Assembly (NCBI RefSeq): GCF_049727805.1
Contig: NZ_JBCNYA010000023.1
Location: 1 to 64,000, forward strand
Direction: 5' to 3'
Source: Frateuria_A sp049727805
GTDB taxonomy: Bacteria; Pseudomonadota; Gammaproteobacteria; Xanthomonadales; Rhodanobacteraceae
DNA: 64,000 nt
The notes under the pieces were generated by a model, which made no database searches, had not been told where the DNA came from, and worked only from the letters and a program-made list of their open reading frames with translations. Both the position numbers and the translations under genes were made by a program. Positions 50,913 through 59,753 of this stretch are shown in pieces. Each line of letters opens with the position of its first letter. Within the stretch, counting starts at the first letter, position 1.

Positions 50913-51848
50913 ATGATCGAGCCGCACGACCACCCGCACCCGCATCACGACGACGACCACGGGCACTCCGGCGCACGCGGACGCAAGCTGCTGGTCGCCT
51001 TCCTGCTCACCCTCTTGATGCTGCTGGCCGAGGCCGTCGGCGGCCTGTGGTCCGGCTCGCTGGCGCTGCTTGCCGATGCCGGGCACATGATGGTCGATGC
51101 GCTCGCGCTCGCGCTGGCCTTTATCGGGGCGCGGCTTGCGCTGCGCCCGGCCGACGCGCGTCGCAGCTATGGCTACGGACGACTGGAAGTGCTGGCGGGT
51201 TTCGTCAATGCCTTGACCCAGTTCGTGCTGGTCGGCTTCATCGCCTACGAGGCGGTAACCCGGCTGATGCACCCGGGCCCGATCCTGTCCGGCGTGATGT
51301 TGGCGGTGGCCGCGGTGGGCCTGTTGGTCAACCTGGTGGTGCTACGCGTCCTGCACGGCCATGCCCACGACGACGTCAACATGGCCGGTGCCAGCCTGCA
51401 CGTGCTGGGCGACCTGCTCGGTTCGTTCGGCGCGGTGCTCGCGGCACTGGCGGTGCGCTTCATGGGCTGGAACTGGGCCGATCCGGTGCTCTCGCTGCTG
51501 GTCTCGCTGCTGATCCTGGGCGGCGCCTGGCGCTTGCTGCGCAAGTCGGCACACATCCTGCTCGAGGGCGTGCCCGAGGACCTGGACGTGGGCGAGGTCG
51601 AACAGGCCCTGCGCCAGGCCGACGCGTCCATCCGCGACATCCACCACCTGCACGTGTGGCAGCTGGCCTCCGGCTCGCGCATGGCGACCCTGCATGCCCA
51701 GGTGAGCGACGGCGATGGGGCCGGTGCCATCGCTGCGATCCATGGCCTGCTGCGCCAGCGCTTCGGCATCCTGCACGTGACCGTGCAGGTGGATGCGGGG
51801 CCGTGCACCGACCACGCGCGCGACTGTCTCGGGCACGGACACCATTGA
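50913..51848 (+). CDS. Cation diffusion facilitator (ZitB/CzcD type)
   Basis: A proton-driven Zn/Cd/Co exporter of 311 residues. The N-terminus is His-rich (HDHPHPHHDDDHGHSG). Six helices carry the transport site HxxxD twice: LLADAGHMMVDALAL and GASLHVLGDLLGSFG. The cytoplasmic metallochaperone-like domain follows from about 215 (SIRDIHHLHVWQLASG), and the end is again His-rich (HARDCLGHGHH). The HMMVD form of helix 2 fits zinc specificity. It begins 47 bases after the MerC gene, probably the same transcript, though an exporter under Zur repression would be unusual. Confidence 0.93.
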   Translation: MIEPHDHPHPHHDDDHGHSGARGRKLLVAFLLTLLMLLAEAVGGLWSGSLALLADAGHMMVDALALALAFIGARLALRPADARRSYGYGRLEVLAGFVNALTQFVLVGFIAYEAVTRLMHPGPILSGVMLAVAAVGLLVNLVVLRVLHGHAHDDVNMAGASLHVLGDLLGSFGAVLAALAVRFMGWNWADPVLSLLVSLLILGGAWRLLRKSAHILLEGVPEDLDVGEVEQALRQADASIRDIHHLHVWQLASGSRMATLHAQVSDGDGAGAIAAIHGLLRQRFGILHVTVQVDAGPCTDHARDCLGHGHH

Positions 51849-51991
51849 GCGGACACGGCGGGCCATGCCCCGTCGATGGCGCGCACGGTGCCGGCCCGGC
51901 AGGACCTCGCGGGCACTGGAATCCCCTTGCGCTTTGCCCCTTCGCTGCTACGATGTCGGGCCATTCACGCATTACGAATCAAGGAGTTCCC

Positions 51992-52153
51992 ATGGGTAAG
52001 GGCGATCGCAAGACCCGTCGCGGCAAGACCTATCGTGGCAGCTACGGCAACACCCGCGCGCACGATGCGCAGCCGGCCGTGGTCGGCGCCAAGACCAACG
52101 TGACTAAGCCGGCCGCCGCCAAGAAGGCCGCGCCGAAGAAGAAGTCCGCCTGA
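51992..52153 (+). CDS. THX-like small ribosomal protein
   Basis: A 53-residue very basic protein opening MGKGDRKTRRGKTYRGSYGN, the pattern of the 30S-associated THX protein. It then has an Ala/Lys tail (AAAKKAAPKKKSA) longer than in Thermus. A strong AAGGAG lies 6 bases upstream. Monocistronic with its own terminator. Confidence 0.85.
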   Translation: MGKGDRKTRRGKTYRGSYGNTRAHDAQPAVVGAKTNVTKPAAAKKAAPKKKSA

Positions 52154-52176
52154 GCGAATCCGCTCGCGGTCCCGAA

Positions 52177-52207
52177 AGCCCTCGCCGAAAGCGGGGGCTT
52201 TTTTTTT
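52177..52207 (+). terminator. Rho-independent terminator of the THX-like gene
   Basis: The stem AGCCCTCGC / GCGGGGGCT (one wobble pair) with loop CGAAA is followed by nine T. It starts 24 bases after the stop. Confidence 0.9.
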
Positions 52208-52293
52208 GCATTCCGCGGCGATTAACCGGGGAAGACACGCGCTTCACCGCGGGCATGGAAACGTGCGGCAGGCAGGGGCGCAGCGGAGTTGGC

Positions 52294-52761
52294 ATGAACG
52301 CAATCGAGCTTTTGAAGCAGGACCACAAGAACATGAAGGCGCTGCTGGAGGAACTGGCCGGCACCACCACGCGTGGCGTGAAGAAGCGCAAGGAGTTGCT
52401 GCAGAAGATCCAGACCAACCTCACGGTCCACAACGCCATCGAGGAGGAGATCTTCTATCCGGCGTTCAAGAAAGCCGGTGACGGCAAGGACGACGCCAAG
52501 ATGTACTTCGAGGCGCTGGAGGAACACCGCGCAGCGGGCGAGCTGGTGTTGCCGGACCTGCTCCGGACCGAGGTCGACAGCGAGAAGTTTTCCGGTCGCG
52601 CCAAGGTGCTCAAGGAATTGTTCGAGCACCACGCCGATGAAGAAGAAAAGGAGATGTTCAAGCGCGCCAGGGCGCTGATGGGCAAGGAGGCGCTGGAAAC
52701 ACTGGGCGACCAGCTCGCCAGGCGCAAGGTCGAACTGAAGAAGCAGGCCGAAGCGGCCTGA
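52294..52761 (+). CDS. Hemerythrin-domain protein
   Basis: A 155-residue four-helix protein with hemerythrin-like iron ligands: His in LLKQDHKNMKALL, His/Glu in LTVHNAIEEEIFYPAF, His in ALEEHRAAGELV, and HHADEEEKEMF. Binds a di-iron or haem-free iron centre; family roles include O2 or NO sensing and iron-sulfur repair, not decided here. ATG 52294 follows CGGAG. The isochorismatase-like gene starts about 14 bases after its stop, so they are co-transcribed. Confidence 0.88.
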   Translation: MNAIELLKQDHKNMKALLEELAGTTTRGVKKRKELLQKIQTNLTVHNAIEEEIFYPAFKKAGDGKDDAKMYFEALEEHRAAGELVLPDLLRTEVDSEKFSGRAKVLKELFEHHADEEEKEMFKRARALMGKEALETLGDQLARRKVELKKQAEAA

Positions 52762-52774
52762 GGTGGCAGAGAAG

Positions 52775-53575
52775 ATGGCGGAAACAGGCCAGCGCGGTCA
52801 CGAGGCGTCCTTCGAGCCGGAACGCAGCGCCCTGCTGATCGTCGACATGCTCAACGACCTCGAATTCGAGGGCGGCGAGGAACTGCTCGAACAGGCCATG
52901 CCGGTGGCCAGCGCGATCGGGCACCTGCGCGACTGGTACCACGCGCACGGCCTGCCGGTGATCTACGCCAATGACAACTTCGGCCGCTGGCACGCCGACC
53001 TTGCCAAGGTCATCGAGCACTGCCGGCGGGTCGGCTCGCGCGGCGGCGTGTTGAGCGATGGCCTGCTGCCGGGCGTAGAGGACTACTTAGTCCTCAAGCC
53101 GCGCCATTCGGCGTTCTACGAAACGCCGCTTTGCACGCTGCCGGAGAAGCTCGAGGTCGACGCGCTGGCCCTGGTCGGCATCGCCGGCGACGACTGCGTG
53201 CTGCGCACCGCGCTGGACGCGCAGATGCGCCGGTTTGCGCTATGGGTGCCGGCCGACGGTATCGCCTCGCAGACGACCTTGCGCAACCAGCGCGCGCTTT
53301 CCTGCATGCAGGAGGTCGCCAAGGCCGACATCAATCGCATCGACGCGCGCCTTCCGGAATGGGACAACACTCAGCGGAGCCAGAAGATGACCAGCCACGA
53401 CCGCAAAGACATCAAGCATCCCGATTGCGTCAAGCCGCAGCGCCAGGAGACCGAGAACGAGCGGCAGGGCCGCAAGGCACACGAGAGCGAGCTGACCGAC
53501 GAGGCGGTGGAGGAAACCTTCCCCGCCAGCGATCCGGTGTCGCCCTTCATTCCGGCCAAGACGCCGGAGGACTGA
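52775..53575 (+). CDS. Isochorismatase-family cysteine hydrolase with C-terminal extension
   Basis: A 266-residue protein. Residues up to about 190 are an isochorismatase fold with the Asp-Lys-Cys triad: LLIVDMLNDLEF, YLVLKPRHSAFY and VGIAGDDCVLRTAL. The last 60 residues are a separate charged segment, DKHPDC-like then LTDEAVEETFPASDPVSPF. This last motif is normally found as a stand-alone small protein or at the end of other proteins. An internal ATG at 53387 begins the segment in frame. Substrate unknown. The start could also be GTG 52763. Confidence 0.82.
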   Translation: MAETGQRGHEASFEPERSALLIVDMLNDLEFEGGEELLEQAMPVASAIGHLRDWYHAHGLPVIYANDNFGRWHADLAKVIEHCRRVGSRGGVLSDGLLPGVEDYLVLKPRHSAFYETPLCTLPEKLEVDALALVGIAGDDCVLRTALDAQMRRFALWVPADGIASQTTLRNQRALSCMQEVAKADINRIDARLPEWDNTQRSQKMTSHDRKDIKHPDCVKPQRQETENERQGRKAHESELTDEAVEETFPASDPVSPFIPAKTPED

Positions 53576-53667
53576 GCCCGGCGGACTGGCCGAGCGATCG
53601 CTTCCGACTGAGTGGCGAGGGAACTTGGAGAAGGCTCGCGTGGGGCCGCCGCGCCTGTGAAGATGAG

Positions 53668-54897
53668 TTACAGCGTCGCCGGCGCGCCGCCGATCCACAG
53701 CGCCCGCAGCAGGTCGCCACCGATCCAGTAGCAAAGCTCGGCGGGCGTGCGGGTGTTCCAGGCCGCCAGGTCCGCCCGCTGTCCCACCGCCAGCGTGCCG
53801 CGGTCGGACAGGCCGAGCGCGCGGGCGGCATTCACCGTGACGCCGCGCAGCGCTTCCTCGGGCGTGAGCCGGAACAGCGTGCAGGCCATGTTCGCCGCCA
53901 GCCGCAGCGAGAGCAGCGGGGACGTGCCCGGATTGCAATCGGTGGCGACCGCGATCGGCACGCCATGCGTGCGCAATGCATCGATCGGCGGCAGGCGGGT
54001 TTCGCGCAGGGCATAGAAGGCGCCGGGCAGCAGCACCGCCACGGTGCCGGCCGCCGCCATGGCGCGGATGCCCGATGCGCTGAGGTGCTCCAGATGGTCG
54101 GCCGAAAGCCCGCGATATTCGGCTACCAGTGCCGCACCGTCGAGGTCGGACAATTGCTCGGCATGCAGCTTGGCCGGAATGCCCCGCGTCCTGGCTCGCT
54201 CGAACACGCGCGCGGTTTCTTCGCGACTGAAGCCGATGCCTTCGCAGAAGGCATCCACCGCGTCGACCAGGCCTTCGGCGGCCAGGGCCGGCAGCATCGT
54301 GTCGCTCACCAGCGCGACGTAGTCCGCGCGCCGCTCGCGATACTCCGGCGGCAGCGCATGCAGGCCGAGGAAGCTGGTGCGCACGCCGATGCCCAACACC
54401 TCGCCGATGCGCCGCGCCACCCGCAGCATGCGCCGCTCGGCCGCCAGCTCCAGTCCGTAGCCGGACTTGATCTCCACGGTGGTCACGCCGTCGCGCAGCA
54501 GCGCCCGTGCGCGCGGCAGGCTCTGCCGCAGCAGTTCGTCCTCGTCGGCGGCGCGAGTGGCGCGGACGGTCGAGGCGATGCCGCCGCCTGCGCGTGCGAT
54601 CTCTTCGTAGCTGGCGCCATTGAGGCGCAGGTCGAACTCGTGCGCGCGGTCGCCGCCGAACACCAGGTGCGTATGGCAGTCGACCAGGCCGGGGGTGACC
54701 AGCGCGCCGTCGAGGGATTGGATCGTTGCGGCCAGCGTCTCGGGCGCGCCGGAAAGCTCCGCGACGGGACCGACCCAGGCAATGCGACCGTCCTTCAACG
54801 CCAGCGCACCGCGTTCGATCAGCCCGAACGGTCGGTCGCCGGCGAAGGTGGCCAGCGTGGCGTCGAGCAGCAGGTGGTCCCAGCGGGGCGTGGTCAT
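53668..54897 (-). CDS. hutI: Imidazolonepropionase
   Basis: Third step of histidine degradation: opens imidazolone-propionate to formiminoglutamate. It has 409 residues of the amidohydrolase fold. Metal ligands in VDCHTHLVFGGDR, substrate loop TVEIKSGYGLEL, and later ligands in KLHAEQLSD and ATDCNPGTSPL. Its start overlaps the end of clcA by four bases. hutF, the next step, is at 58.1 kb on the other strand; hutH and hutU are not in the window. Confidence 0.96.
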   Translation of the reverse strand: MTTPRWDHLLLDATLATFAGDRPFGLIERGALALKDGRIAWVGPVAELSGAPETLAATIQSLDGALVTPGLVDCHTHLVFGGDRAHEFDLRLNGASYEEIARAGGGIASTVRATRAADEDELLRQSLPRARALLRDGVTTVEIKSGYGLELAAERRMLRVARRIGEVLGIGVRTSFLGLHALPPEYRERRADYVALVSDTMLPALAAEGLVDAVDAFCEGIGFSREETARVFERARTRGIPAKLHAEQLSDLDGAALVAEYRGLSADHLEHLSASGIRAMAAAGTVAVLLPGAFYALRETRLPPIDALRTHGVPIAVATDCNPGTSPLLSLRLAANMACTLFRLTPEEALRGVTVNAARALGLSDRGTLAVGQRADLAAWNTRTPAELCYWIGGDLLRALWIGGAPATL

Positions 54898-56321
54898 GGC
54901 TGTTCCCGGGAAACGGGGGTGTCGGGGGGAGCGGCCGGTTCGTCGAAGGCGGAGCTCGGCCCGACGTGTTCGACCGGCTCCGGCGGCAGGTGGTGGGCGG
55001 CCTGCTGGCGTTCGAACTCCTGCACCAGCCGTTCGGCGAAATCCTTGTAGACGGGCGTGGGGCTGAGCAGCGACGACGCGGCGCGGGCCAGCAGGCAGGC
55101 GGCCATGACCGGAATGATCATCGCCTGGTTGTCGGTCAGCTCCATCGCGATCACTGCCGAGGTGAGCGGCGCGCCGGTGACGCCGGAGAGGTATGCGCTC
55201 ATGCCCAGCAGCACCACCGCGGCGGCCGGCACGCCGGGCAGGAAGTGCGCGATGTTCTGCCCAAGCCCGGCGCCTACCGCGAGCGCCGGCGAGAAGATGC
55301 CGCCGGGAATGCCGGCCCAGTACGACACCACGTTGGCGGCGAGCTTGGCCAGGCCGAAGCTCTCGCCGGGCGTGACCGCCGCCTGCTGCACGATGGCGCG
55401 CGCCTGGTCGTAGCCGGTGCCGTAGACCGTCCCGTGGCACAGCACGCCGAGCACCGCCAGCACCAGCCCGCAGCCGGTGGCGAAGGCGACCGGCCAGCGC
55501 GCGCGCAGCGCGCCGATGCGCGCCAGCGGGCCGCGCCGGCTGAGCAGGATCAACCGTGCGAACAGCCCCCCCAGCAGGCCGCAGACGACCCCGCACAGCA
55601 GCACCGCCAGCCAGGCATGGCCCAGCGGCAGGCTGGCCTCCACCTCACCGAAATAGGCGTAGTTGCCCATCACGCCCAGCGACACCACGCCGCCGACGAT
55701 CACCGCGGTGAGCAGCAGGCCGCTGAAGCGGTGCTCGAAGGTGCCGGCCAGTTCCTCGATGGCGAACACCACGCCGGCGAGCGGCGTGTTGAACGCCGCC
55801 GCGATGCCGGCCGCACCGCCGGCCAGGATGAAGCGCGAGGCCGCCTTCGGATCGCTGAAACCGAAGCGCCGGGCGAAGGTGTAGAAGAGTCCGGCGCCCA
55901 CGTGCACGGTCGGGCCCTCGCGCCCGATCGAGGCGCCGGCGGCGAGCGCGACCAGCGTGAGCAGCATCTTGCCGGCGGCGATCGGCAGCGAAAGCATGTT
56001 CTTCCGGAACGATTCGTCCTCGACGTGCAGCGTCGCGATCGCCTGCGGAATGCCGCTGCCGCGGGTGGCGCGGAAGCGGCCGGCGGTGGACCAGGACAGC
56101 AGGCCGAATACCGCGGGCGTGAGGATCAGCGGGATCCACACGCCATGCGCCAGGATGCGCAGGAACAACTGGTAGGCCCAGGTGCTGGCCTTGGCGAACA
56201 GGATCGCCGCCAGCGCGACCAGTATCGCGCCGCTCCACAGCGCGATGCGCCGCTTCCACTGGTGCGGGGCGAAGAATTCGTGGCCGAGCAGGGCCTGCAG
56301 GCGCGGGTTCGAGGCGGGCAT
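54894..56321 (-). CDS. clcA: CLC-type chloride channel/exchanger
   Basis: A 475-residue integral membrane protein with the CLC selectivity motifs: GSGIPQA, GREGPTVHVGAG (its Glu is the gating Glu148 equivalent), and GIPGGIFSPALAVGAG. FAIEEL keeps the inner proton Glu203 equivalent, so it should be a Cl-/H+ antiporter rather than a channel. ATG 56321 (MPASNPRLQALLG) is preferred to an upstream Met. It overlaps hutI by four bases, an unusual partner. Confidence 0.94.
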   Translation of the reverse strand: MPASNPRLQALLGHEFFAPHQWKRRIALWSGAILVALAAILFAKASTWAYQLFLRILAHGVWIPLILTPAVFGLLSWSTAGRFRATRGSGIPQAIATLHVEDESFRKNMLSLPIAAGKMLLTLVALAAGASIGREGPTVHVGAGLFYTFARRFGFSDPKAASRFILAGGAAGIAAAFNTPLAGVVFAIEELAGTFEHRFSGLLLTAVIVGGVVSLGVMGNYAYFGEVEASLPLGHAWLAVLLCGVVCGLLGGLFARLILLSRRGPLARIGALRARWPVAFATGCGLVLAVLGVLCHGTVYGTGYDQARAIVQQAAVTPGESFGLAKLAANVVSYWAGIPGGIFSPALAVGAGLGQNIAHFLPGVPAAAVVLLGMSAYLSGVTGAPLTSAVIAMELTDNQAMIIPVMAACLLARAASSLLSPTPVYKDFAERLVQEFERQQAAHHLPPEPVEHVGPSSAFDEPAAPPDTPVSREQP

Positions 56322-56385
56322 CGGGCGATTATCGCAGACCCCGCGCGATGGCAGGTCTCCATATGCGAGAGGGGTCCCGCCCCGG

Positions 56386-57951
56386 CTACAACGGCTGCGG
56401 CCGCCAGCGCATCTCGTACAGGTCAAAGCGCCGGTCCTTGAGGTTGGTCACGGCGCCGGCATTGCGCGCGCGGGCCAGGCTCTCCAGCCGCAGGTCGGCG
56501 AACAGCACTGTTTCGATGTTGGGCGTGGAGTCCGCCGCCACGCCGTCGCGCGCGAACGGGAAGTCGCTGGGCGTGAGGATGCAGCTTTGCCCGTACTGGA
56601 TGTCGAAGTTGTTGACGCCTGGCAGGTTGCCCACGTTGCCCGAGAGCACCACGTAGCACTGGTTCTCGATCGCGCGCGCCTGCGCGCAGTAGCGCACGCG
56701 CAGGTAGCCTTCGCGCACGTCCGTGCAGAAGGGTACGAACAGGATCAGCGCGCCCTGGTCGACCAGGTGCCGGGCGACCTCGGGGAACTCCGCGTCGTAG
56801 CAGATCATCACGCCGATCGGGCCGCAGTCGGTCTGGATCGTCGCTGCGCTCTCGCCGCCGGTGATGTTCCACACGTTGCGCTCGCTGGGCGTGGGATGCA
56901 GCTTCTCGCGTTCGTGCAGCGAGCCGTCGCGCAGGCACACGTAGCAGACGTTGTGGATGTCGCCATTGGGCTGCTCGGTCGGATGCGAGCCGGCGATGAT
57001 GTTGATGTTGTAACGCACTGCCAGCCGGCTGAAGAGCTCCTTCACCTGCGGCGTGTAGTGGCTGAGCTTGCGGATCGCCGCGACCGCGGAAAGCTCCTCG
57101 TTCTCGATCGACAGCAACTGCAGCGTGATCAGCTCGGGAAAGGCGACGAAGTCGGCGTTGTAGTCGGCGGCGATGTCGGTGAAGTACTCCACCTGCGTGG
57201 CGAACTCCTCGAACGAGCGGATCCGTCTTTGCAGGTACTGCACCGAGGCTACCCGCACCAGGTCCGGCAGGTGCTTCGGCGAGGGGATCGAGGGGATGTC
57301 CGGATGGTCGAGCAGGGCAGGGTTGCGCCACACCAGGTGCACCGCCCAGCCCAGCGATTCGTGGTCCGAGGGCACGTAGGCGCGCAGCAGGCCGATCACC
57401 TCGAAGCCGTTGGCAAGCTGGAAGCTCAGCGTGGCGTCGCGCCGCGCGCCGGACACCACCGCCTGCGTGTAGTTCTCGGCGCTGCCGTAGCGAGCGATGT
57501 TCCTGGCCAGGCCGGGAATGCGTCCGCCGAACACGATGCCGCGCAGCTTCAGGTCCATGCACAGCCGCTTGCGGGCGTGGTATAGCCGCTGGCCGATGCG
57601 CATGCCGCGGTAGTCCGGATGCACCACCACCTCCATGCCATACAGCCAATCGCCGTCGGCCTTGTGCCGCGAGGCCATGCCGCCGCCGGTGATCTGCGTC
57701 CAGGTATGCGGCTTGAGCGCGGTGGCCTCGTCGATGCGGAACGTCGCGCAATAGCCGACCACCTTGCCCGCGTACTCGACGACGAACTGGCCTTCGGGGA
57801 AGTGGGTCTGCTGGGAGCGCAGCATCTCGGCCGAATGGCCCCATTCGGGCGAGTACACGCGCGCGGTGAGATCGACCAGGGCAGGCACGTCGTCCGGCCG
57901 GGCCTGGCGCAGCAGCAGCTTGGCGGTTTGCTCGGGCGTCTTCTTGGGCAT
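56386..57951 (-). CDS. GNAT acetyltransferase fused to carbon-nitrogen hydrolase
   Basis: A 521-residue two-domain protein. Residues 10-200 are a GNAT domain (ARPDDVPALVDLTARVYSP, VVVHPDYRGMRIGQRLYHAR). Residues 225-510 are a nitrilase-superfamily amidohydrolase with the Glu-Lys-Cys triad (VAFPELITL, LHEREKLHPTPSE, IGVMICYDAEFPEVAR). This fused architecture is a known family of unknown substrate. ATG 57951 gives the expected start; the frame is open further upstream. It is divergent from hutF and 64 bases upstream of clcA. Confidence 0.92.
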   Translation of the reverse strand: MPKKTPEQTAKLLLRQARPDDVPALVDLTARVYSPEWGHSAEMLRSQQTHFPEGQFVVEYAGKVVGYCATFRIDEATALKPHTWTQITGGGMASRHKADGDWLYGMEVVVHPDYRGMRIGQRLYHARKRLCMDLKLRGIVFGGRIPGLARNIARYGSAENYTQAVVSGARRDATLSFQLANGFEVIGLLRAYVPSDHESLGWAVHLVWRNPALLDHPDIPSIPSPKHLPDLVRVASVQYLQRRIRSFEEFATQVEYFTDIAADYNADFVAFPELITLQLLSIENEELSAVAAIRKLSHYTPQVKELFSRLAVRYNINIIAGSHPTEQPNGDIHNVCYVCLRDGSLHEREKLHPTPSERNVWNITGGESAATIQTDCGPIGVMICYDAEFPEVARHLVDQGALILFVPFCTDVREGYLRVRYCAQARAIENQCYVVLSGNVGNLPGVNNFDIQYGQSCILTPSDFPFARDGVAADSTPNIETVLFADLRLESLARARNAGAVTNLKDRRFDLYEMRWRPQPL

Positions 57952-58085
57952 GGCGGCAGTATCCAAAACGGTTTGTGGTGGAATCGTCGGCCGGACGTGG
58001 CCCTTTCCCCATCCGGCATTCCCCATCCGGCAGGGGAAGGCTCAGGCTCCCCCGCTACACTGGTGGCCTCGCCCGGGAGATGCCC

Positions 58086-59456
58086 ATGACCCAGTCCAAC
58101 CGCCTCCGCCGCTGCCATGCCGGCCACCTGTGGCAGGACGATGGCTGGACCCGCGACGGCATCTTCGGCATCGACGCCGACGGCACGCTGCAGGCGGTGG
58201 AGGACGGTCCGGCCGAGACGCTCGGCACCTGGGTGCTGCCGGGCATGCCCAACCTGCATTCGCACGCCTTCCAGCGAGCCATGGCCGGCCTGGCCGAGCG
58301 GCGCGGAAGAATGGATGACAGTTTCTGGAGCTGGCGCGAGACCATGTACGCCTTCGCCGCCGCGATCGGCCCGGACGACCTCAAGGCGATCGCCGCCCAG
58401 CTCTACGTGGAGATGCTCAAGGCCGGCTACACGCAGGTCTGCGAGTTCCACTACCTGCACCACCGGCCCGACGGCGCCCCGTACGCGCAAGCCGAGGCGA
58501 TGTCGCTGGCGCTGGTCGATGCGGCGCGCGAGGCCGGCATCGCGTTGACCCTGCTGCCGGTGCTGTACATGCGCGGCGGCTTCGACGGCCGTCCGCTGGG
58601 CGTCCGGCAGCGTCGCTTCGGCCACGAGGTGGACGCCTACCTGCGCCTACTCCAGTCCCTGCGCGCGATCGAGGCCGACGACCTGTGCGTGGGCGTCGCG
58701 CTGCACTCGTTGCGCGCCGTGCCGGAGGACGCCCTGCAGGCGGTGCTCGCCAGCGGCCTGGCGCAGCAGGGGCCGATCCACATCCACATCGCCGAGCAAC
58801 TGGGCGAGGTGCAGGACTGCCTGTCGATCCGCGGCGCCCGCCCGGTCGAATGGTTGCTGGACCATGCCGAGGTCGATGCGCGCTGGTGTCTGGTGCACGC
58901 GACCCACCTGAGCGACGACGAAACCGCGCGCGTGGCGCGCAGCGGTGCGGTCGCCGGGCTGTGCCCGACCACCGAGGCCAACCTGGGCGACGGACTGTTT
59001 CCGCTGGCCGACTACCTCGATGCGGGCGGCACGCTGGGCATCGGTTCGGACTCGCACATTTCCGTCTCCCCGGTGGAGGAACTGCGCTGGCTCGAATACG
59101 GCCAGCGCCTGGCCACCCGTCATCGCAACATCGCCGCGCGGCACGAAGGCGCGAGCGTCGGGAACACCTTGTGGCGGGCTGCGCTCAAGGGCGGCGCACA
59201 GGTGGCGGGACTGCCGGTCGGCGCACTGCAGCCGGGCCGGCGTGCCGACCTGCTGGTGCTCGACGACGGCTCGCCGCTGCTCGCCGCGCGCGAGGAGCCG
59301 GCGCTGCTGGACAGTTTCGTCTTCGCCGGCAACGCGCCGCTGGTGCGCGACGTGATGTGCGGCGGCCGCTGGGTGGTGCGCGGTTTCCGTCACCACGACG
59401 AGGAGCGCATCGCACAGCGCTACCGCGACACGGTACAGCGCCTAAGGCAGGTGTAA
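58086..59456 (+). CDS. hutF: Formimidoylglutamate deiminase
   Basis: Deiminates N-formimino-glutamate to N-formyl-glutamate in the HutF/HutG branch of histidine breakdown. It has 456 residues, amidohydrolase fold with zinc ligands in MPNLHSHAFQRAMAG, HIHIAEQ and GIGSDSHISVSP. GGGA lies about 8 bases before ATG 58086; an in-frame ATG at 58080 overlaps that site. TACACT at 58055-58060 may be a -10. Confidence 0.95.
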   Translation: MTQSNRLRRCHAGHLWQDDGWTRDGIFGIDADGTLQAVEDGPAETLGTWVLPGMPNLHSHAFQRAMAGLAERRGRMDDSFWSWRETMYAFAAAIGPDDLKAIAAQLYVEMLKAGYTQVCEFHYLHHRPDGAPYAQAEAMSLALVDAAREAGIALTLLPVLYMRGGFDGRPLGVRQRRFGHEVDAYLRLLQSLRAIEADDLCVGVALHSLRAVPEDALQAVLASGLAQQGPIHIHIAEQLGEVQDCLSIRGARPVEWLLDHAEVDARWCLVHATHLSDDETARVARSGAVAGLCPTTEANLGDGLFPLADYLDAGGTLGIGSDSHISVSPVEELRWLEYGQRLATRHRNIAARHEGASVGNTLWRAALKGGAQVAGLPVGALQPGRRADLLVLDDGSPLLAAREEPALLDSFVFAGNAPLVRDVMCGGRWVVRGFRHHDEERIAQRYRDTVQRLRQV

Positions 59457-59564
59457 CGGACCGCGATTCCTGGCTGAACGGCAGGTATGGCCGGAGCGCT
59501 GGCGCGTCATCGGCCCATGGGCGTGGGCGTTCTGGCGCTCACATCCCTACGCGAGGTTCCACCC

Positions 59565-59723
59565 ATGCGTCGTACGTCGCTGTTCACCGCCGCCCTGCTG
59601 CTGGCAGGCAGTCTGTCGCTCGCCGGTTGCGTGGTCGTGCCGGCCCACCGCGCCCGCGTCTGGGTCCCCGGCCACTGGGCCTCTCACCACGTCTGGGTCG
59701 AGAGCCACTGGCGTTACCGCTGA
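59565..59723 (+). CDS. Very small lipoprotein with YXWGXW-like repeats
   Basis: A 52-residue protein: lipobox LSLAGC at the end of a short signal peptide, then VWVPGHWASHHVWVESHWRYR, two W-P-G-H-W type units rich in His and Trp. Similar small lipoproteins are widespread in proteobacteria with unknown function. GAGG lies about 8 bases before ATG 59565. Confidence 0.75.
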   Translation: MRRTSLFTAALLLAGSLSLAGCVVVPAHRARVWVPGHWASHHVWVESHWRYR

Positions 59724-59729
59724 GCGACA

Positions 59730-59747
59730 CACCCGGCGCGCCGGGTG
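59730..59747. terminator. Palindrome between convergent genes
   Basis: The 18-base perfect palindrome CACCCGGCG-CGCCGGGTG sits in the 30-base gap between the small lipoprotein and the convergent LysR gene. It may terminate both; it has no loop and no T-run. Confidence 0.35.
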
Positions 59748-59753
59748 CGCGCG

